9,642 nt of DNA from Methylovulum sp. (GTDB lineage: Bacteria; Pseudomonadota; Gammaproteobacteria; Methylococcales; Methylomonadaceae): assembly GCA_004299465.1 (NCBI GenBank), contig SCST01000716.1, positions 1 to 9,642 of the forward strand, written 5' to 3'. Under the pieces are notes generated by a model. The model saw only the letters and a list, made by a program, of their open reading frames with translations, was not told the DNA's origin and did no database searches. The position numbers and the translations under genes are program-made. Positions 4,614 through 9,642 of the stretch are shown piece after piece. Position 1 is the stretch's first letter. Each line of letters opens with the position of its first letter.

Positions 4614-5957
4614 TCAAGCACCTATTGCTTTCTTAACTTCATCCGCTAATTGCTCGGCATAACGTTGCACCAAATCTTCATGCTCGCCTTCCACCATCAC
4701 ACGGATTAACGGTTCCGTACCGGATGCCCTGAGCAAAATCCGCCCTTGTTCGCCCAGTTTGCGTTCGGCAGTTTTGATTGCGGCTTGTATGGATTCATTG
4801 CCGTCCAGGTTGATTTTTTTATGGGTTTTGATGTTGATGAGCACTTGCGGATATTTTTGCATGCCGGATTTGAGTTCATGCAGGTTTTTTCCGCTGTATT
4901 GCATTTCTGCGATAATCTGTAAGGCGGCAATAATGCCGTCGCCGGTGGTTGTCTTGTCCAGGCAGATGATATGTCCGGAGTTTTCTCCGCCCAAAATGCC
5001 ATTGTGTTTATCCAGCATTTCCATCACATGGCGATCGCCGACTTTCGCTCTCAACAGGTTGATACCCAGTTGTTTAAGTCCGTGTTCCATGCCCAGGTTT
5101 GTCATTACCGTGCCGATGACGGGTCCTGTCATTTGCCCGGCGGCTAATCTTGATTTGGCGATAATGTAAATAAGTTCATCGCCGTCAACAATTTCACCTT
5201 TATGGTCAACCATAATCAGGCGGTCGCCGTCGCCGTCCAGTGCAACACCTAGGTCGGCCTGATGGGCTAAAACAGTTGTTGCCAGCAGTTCCGGTTTAGT
5301 GGCGCCGCATCCGTCATTAATATTAATGCCGTTGGGTTCCGCTCCGATAGTAATGACTTCGGCGCCGATTTCACTGAATACATAGGGGGCGATATGGTAG
5401 GTCGCGCCATGCGCGCAATCAATGACGATTTTCATGCCGTCAAAATCCAGGCGTGTAGGTACGCTGGCCTTGCAAAATTCGATATAGCGCCCCGGGGCAT
5501 CTACCAGGCGCTTTGCTTTGCCGAGCTTTGCCGAGGCTACCGTGGTCATCGGCGAGTCAATATAGTGTTCTATTTGTTGTTCTACCGTATCCGGTAGCTT
5601 GCTGCCCTGTACTGAAAAGAACTTGATGCCGTTATCATAATAAGGGTTATGCGATGCACTGATGACAATGCCTGCCTGCGCCCTTAATGTACGTGTTAAA
5701 TACGCGATACCGGGTGTAGGCATGGGACCCAGCAGGCGGGTATTCATGCCTGCCGCGGTTAATCCTGCTTCTATTGCGGACTCGAACATGTAGCCGGAAA
5801 TGCGTGTGTCTTTGCCGACCAGCACAAAATCGTGCCCTTCATTGGCAAAAACCTGGCCGGCCGCCCAGCCCAGCTTCAATAAGAAATCTGCCGTTATCGG
5901 CGGTTCGCCTACTTTTCCTCGGATGCCGTCGGTGCCAAAATATTTTTTTGTGATCAT
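4614..5957 (-). CDS. glmM: Phosphoglucosamine mutase
   Basis: GlmM converts glucosamine 6-phosphate to glucosamine 1-phosphate, the step before UDP-GlcNAc synthesis for peptidoglycan and lipopolysaccharide. The 447-residue protein opens with MITKKYFGTDGIRG, the family's usual start. The phosphorylated serine is S102 in ISASHNPYYDNG. The Mg-binding loop is DGDGDR (241-246), the sugar-binding motif is GGENSGH (323-329) and the phosphate-binding motif is RASGTEPLIR (410-419). All are intact. No clear Shine-Dalgarno sequence precedes the ATG. It follows ftsH across a strong terminator, so it needs its own promoter in the roughly 50 bases at 5958-6007, where I see only poor candidates. folP, common between ftsH and glmM in relatives, is absent. 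Confidence 0.98.
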   Translation of the reverse strand: MITKKYFGTDGIRGKVGEPPITADFLLKLGWAAGQVFANEGHDFVLVGKDTRISGYMFESAIEAGLTAAGMNTRLLGPMPTPGIAYLTRTLRAQAGIVISASHNPYYDNGIKFFSVQGSKLPDTVEQQIEHYIDSPMTTVASAKLGKAKRLVDAPGRYIEFCKASVPTRLDFDGMKIVIDCAHGATYHIAPYVFSEIGAEVITIGAEPNGININDGCGATKPELLATTVLAHQADLGVALDGDGDRLIMVDHKGEIVDGDELIYIIAKSRLAAGQMTGPVIGTVMTNLGMEHGLKQLGINLLRAKVGDRHVMEMLDKHNGILGGENSGHIICLDKTTTGDGIIAALQIIAEMQYSGKNLHELKSGMQKYPQVLINIKTHKKINLDGNESIQAAIKTAERKLGEQGRILLRASGTEPLIRVMVEGEHEDLVQRYAEQLADEVKKAIGA

Positions 5958-6007
5958 TTTAAAGTCTAGTGTCTTTAAGTTTTTATATTTCTTATCTAAA
6001 AGAGCTT

Positions 6008-6039
6008 AAAAAAAAAGAGAGGCCTTACGCCTCTCTTTT
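6008..6039 (-). terminator. Strong intrinsic terminator of ftsH
   Basis: An 11-bp perfect stem, AAAAGAGAGGC (6013-6023) with GCCTCTCTTTT (6029-6039) and a 5-base loop, runs into nine T residues on the minus strand (6008-6016). It starts about 16 bases after the ftsH stop codon and should separate ftsH from glmM. Confidence 0.92.
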
Positions 6040-6055
6040 GGGATCAATCTGCAAA

Positions 6056-7978
<1,923 letters not shown>

Positions 7979-8011
7979 ATCGTTCAAATTACACACCCTA
8001 GGCTTGAACAG

Positions 8012-8036
8012 CTCAGTTTAAAACTGAGGAATTATA
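8012..8036 (-). promoter_or_regulatory. Putative ftsH promoter with an adjoining palindrome
   Basis: A perfect minus-strand TATAAT lies at 8031-8036, with only a poor -35 candidate 17 bases further up. Just downstream, at about the expected transcription start, CTCAGTTT (8012-8019) and AAACTGAG (8021-8028) form a palindrome around one base. It could be an operator or a 5' end hairpin. It does not resemble a sigma-32 promoter. Confidence 0.4.
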
Positions 8037-8108
8037 TCAGGAGTTGGTTTTCCTGACCGTCGTTATTTATCGGTAGTGATTGGATATTCAATCTACAAAT
8101 ATTAATTT

Positions 8109-8162
8109 TCCCAAAAGTTCTTGCGCAGTACTCTGAAATATACTGCGCAAGAACTTTTGGGA
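8109..8162. repeat. Perfect 22-bp inverted repeat with a 10-base loop
   Basis: Arms 8109-8130 and 8141-8162 are exact reverse complements around ctctgaaata. The arms start with TCCCAAAAG and end with GCGCAGTA. On the minus strand the sequence that follows is AT-rich but not a clean T tract. It could terminate rlmE, or be an extragenic palindromic or MITE-like repeat. Confidence 0.85.
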
Positions 8163-8193
8163 TTGTAATACCCATTCAATAAGTTATGTGTGC

Positions 8194-8256
8194 TTCGTAA
8201 GTGCTTGCCGAACTCATTTAACGAAGACTGGCATTTCTAGTGCAAGCACTTATGAA
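8194..8256. repeat. 15-bp inverted repeat with one mismatch
   Basis: TTCGTAAGTGCTTGC (8194-8208) and GCAAGCACTTATGAA (8242-8256) pair with one G/A difference around a 33-base loop. An alternative CTTCGT/ACGAAG pairing (8193-8198 with 8221-8226) would compete with it. It lies 25 bases beyond the rlmE stop codon. Confidence 0.65.
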
Positions 8257-8281
8257 ACAATTAATATAATGGCTACAAGAA

Positions 8282-8899
8282 TTATTTAAAGCCTTTTGCT
8301 AAAATATAAACTTCATTGCTTCGTGGTCTCGATGCTTTGGGCTTCCTGATGACCACTTTTGAGAAGAATTGCTGGACTTCGTGATGAAATTCATCAAAGC
8401 CTACGCCATGAAATAACTTGACCAGAAATATGCCGTCTTTTGCCAGTACCGTTTTTGCCGTATCCAAAGCCAGTTCTCCGAGGTAAATCGAACGTGCCTG
8501 GTCTGCGCTTTTATTGCCGCTCATATTGGGCGCCATATCCGACATGACCAGATTAACGGGCGCGCCGTCAAGAAGGTCATAAAGCTGTTGTAATACAGCG
8601 TCTTCACGAAAATCCCCCTGAATAAAATCGACACCCTCCAGTGCTTCCATAGGCAGGATATCCAGCGCAACAAGCTTGTTTTTTTTGCCGATCAGTGGCC
8701 TCGCGAATTGGGACCAGCCACCCGGCGCGGCGCCGAGATCAATGATATTCATTCCCGGTTTGATGATCTGGTCTTTGTCCTGGATTTCGCTCAGTTTAAA
8801 CACGGCGCGCGAACGAAACCCCTGAATCTGGGCTAATCTGACATATTCATCATCGAAATGTTCCTGCATCCAGCGATTGCTGCTTTTACTTCGCCCCAT
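8282..8899 (-). CDS. rlmE: 23S rRNA 2'-O-ribose methyltransferase RlmE (FtsJ/RrmJ)
   Basis: RlmE methylates the 2'-O of U2552 in the 23S rRNA A-loop, a late step of 50S subunit maturation, using S-adenosylmethionine. The 205-residue protein is close to the 209 of E. coli. The SAM-binding motif DLGAAPGGWSQ is at 54-64. The catalytic set K35, D121, K161 and E196 matches E. coli K38, D124, K164 and E199 at a constant offset of three. The ATG at 8897-8899 gives the family start MGRSKSSNRW; the frame is open 29 more codons, but those residues do not look like the family and would overlap yhbY. No good Shine-Dalgarno sequence is close. It is divergent from yhbY and upstream of ftsH. Confidence 0.97.
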   Translation of the reverse strand: MGRSKSSNRWMQEHFDDEYVRLAQIQGFRSRAVFKLSEIQDKDQIIKPGMNIIDLGAAPGGWSQFARPLIGKKNKLVALDILPMEALEGVDFIQGDFREDAVLQQLYDLLDGAPVNLVMSDMAPNMSGNKSADQARSIYLGELALDTAKTVLAKDGIFLVKLFHGVGFDEFHHEVQQFFSKVVIRKPKASRPRSNEVYILAKGFK

Positions 8900-8913
8900 A
8901 GTATCTGTATAGT
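8885..8913 (+). promoter_or_regulatory. Putative yhbY promoter
   Basis: TTTACT (8885-8890) and TATAGT (8908-8913) are separated by exactly 17 bases and match the sigma-70 consensus at 4 of 6 and 5 of 6 positions. The expected start is about 8920, ahead of AGGA at 8934-8937. The promoter overlaps the first codons of the divergent rlmE gene. Confidence 0.45.
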
Positions 8914-8944
8914 GTCCTGTGATTTTTTTATTTAGGAATAACGA

Positions 8945-9211
8945 GTGAATGCTGTAGATAGGAAAAAACTTAAGGCCGAAGCCCATGCTTTAAAACCGGT
9001 AGTTATGATTGGCCAATCAGGTTTGACTGACGCCGTGCTGGCGGAAATAGAACTGGCACTGGATACTCATGAGCTGATTAAAGTAAAAATACGTGCAGAG
9101 CGCGAAGACCGCCGGGAGATCAGCGAAAAAATCTGCTTGAGCACGGGCGCAGAACTTATTCAGGCTATCGGTCAAATTGCTGTGATATACCGGCTGAATC
9201 CTGATAAATAA
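8945..9211 (+). CDS. yhbY: YhbY family RNA-binding protein (CRM domain)
   Basis: YhbY is a small CRM-domain protein that associates with the pre-50S ribosomal subunit. The 88-residue protein is nearly all CRM domain. It has the N-terminal RKKLKAEAHALKPVVMIGQSGLT (7-29), where the GQxG loop is the RNA-binding signature, then ELIKVKI (43-49) and a final IGQIAVIYR strand. The start is GTG, supported by AGGA seven bases upstream. It ends in two tandem TAA codons. It is the only plus-strand gene here, divergent from rlmE and convergent with greA, the same arrangement as in E. coli. Its pairing with rlmE fits their shared role in large-subunit assembly. Confidence 0.95.
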   Translation: MNAVDRKKLKAEAHALKPVVMIGQSGLTDAVLAEIELALDTHELIKVKIRAEREDRREISEKICLSTGAELIQAIGQIAVIYRLNPDK

Positions 9212-9221
9212 TAAAGGCAAG

Positions 9222-9246
9222 AGCGCAAAACATCGGGTTTTGCGCT
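9222..9246. terminator. Shared hairpin between convergent yhbY and greA
   Basis: AGCGCAAAAC (9222-9231) and GTTTTGCGCT (9237-9246) form a perfect 10-bp stem with a 5-base loop, centred between the two stop codons. The T tracts on either side are short and broken, so it is a moderate bidirectional terminator. Confidence 0.7.
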
Positions 9247-9258
9247 TTGTACAGCTTA

Positions 9259-9642
9259 TCAAATATACGCTATCGAGATAATTTCATACTCGACATTGCC
9301 GGCCGGTGCTTTAACGGTCACAACATCTTCAACTTCTTTACCGATTAAGGCTCTGGCAATCGGCGAGCCGATAGATATGCGGCCTTCCTTGATATTGGCT
9401 TCATCTTCGCCAACAATTTGATAAACGACTCTTTTTTCAGATTCTATATCTTCTATTTCTACAGTAGCGCCGAATACCACTTTGCCGTTGGCATCGAGCT
9501 TGGTGACGTCGATGATTTGTGCATTCGATAACTTTGCCTCAATTTCGGCAATACGCCCTTCGGCGAAACTTTGCTGTTCGCGAGCGGCATGATATTCCGC
9601 GTTTTCTTTTAAGTCGCCGTGCTCGCGCGCCGAGGCGATCGC
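9259..9642 (-). CDS. greA: Transcription elongation factor GreA (partial, N-terminus cut by the window)
   Basis: GreA enters the RNA polymerase secondary channel and stimulates cleavage of backtracked transcripts. The 127 visible residues include SAREHGDLKENAEYHAA at the tip of the N-terminal coiled coil, with the acidic D and E that act at the active site. Then come the EAKLSNAQIIDV segment and the C-terminal FKBP-like domain with GEDEAN, ISIGSPIARALIGKEVEDVV and the final YEIISIAYI. About 30 residues are missing beyond the right edge, judging by the 158-residue E. coli protein. A GTG at 9478-9480 inside the frame is not the start because homology continues well upstream. Confidence 0.97.
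   Translation of the reverse strand, partial: AIASAREHGDLKENAEYHAAREQQSFAEGRIAEIEAKLSNAQIIDVTKLDANGKVVFGATVEIEDIESEKRVVYQIVGEDEANIKEGRISIGSPIARALIGKEVEDVVTVKAPAGNVEYEIISIAYI

Larger units (their letters stand above)
7979..8281. other. Gap between rlmE and ftsH: promoter region and inverted repeats
   Basis: About 300 bases without a gene. They contain the ftsH promoter region near the left end, a 22-bp perfect inverted repeat in the middle and a 15-bp inverted repeat to the right. In E. coli rlmE and ftsH are close and co-transcribed, so this wide, structured gap is a difference. Confidence 0.6.

Noticed and set aside
8900..8986. N-terminal extension of rlmE to an upstream start
   Set aside because: The extra 29 residues do not resemble the family and would overlap yhbY. 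The shorter form aligns with E. coli RlmE at both ends.

Overview
This window is chromosomal DNA of a gammaproteobacterium. The conserved part, read from the right edge leftward, is greA / yhbY / rlmE / ftsH / glmM / tpiA / secG / tRNA-Leu(GAG). This resembles the E. coli order (greA-yhbY-rlmE-ftsH-folP-glmM-secG-leuU). It also carries tpiA between glmM and secG, as in Pseudomonas and many other non-enteric gammaproteobacteria. The genus cannot be fixed from the sequence.

Right part (about 3199-9642), housekeeping. Every gene except yhbY is on the minus strand. greA is cut by the right edge and converges on yhbY across a hairpin terminator. yhbY and rlmE are divergent with a 45-base spacer. 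rlmE and ftsH are separated by about 300 bases that hold a perfect 22-bp inverted repeat, a second 15-bp inverted repeat, a likely ftsH promoter and a short palindrome. ftsH ends in a strong intrinsic terminator, and folP, often found next, is absent. glmM, tpiA, secG and tRNA-Leu then follow with gaps of 54, 6 and 19 bases and probably form one transcription unit. The set covers transcript elongation (GreA), ribosome maturation (YhbY, RlmE), membrane proteolysis and secretion (FtsH, SecG), amino-sugar synthesis (GlmM) and glycolysis (TpiA).

Left part (1 to about 3198), accessory. Just past the 3' end of tRNA-Leu lies a P4-type tyrosine recombinase reading away from the tRNA, the usual position for an element integrated into a tRNA 3' end. 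Behind it come a RelB/RelE-type toxin-antitoxin pair, about 850 bases of non-coding DNA rich in inverted repeats, an AlpA-like small regulator with an internal duplication, and the first codons of a further gene cut by the left edge. The far end of the element is outside the window, so its cargo and second attachment site are not visible. It probably separates tRNA-Leu from the rimP-nusA genes that often follow it.

The least explained signals are all non-coding: the 53/70-base inverted repeat at 508-723, the possible three-way-junction fold at 940-994, the concentric double inverted repeat over the integrase promoter, and the long perfect hairpin between rlmE and ftsH. I did not find a clearly new multi-gene system. 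The element's cargo begins only at the left edge.
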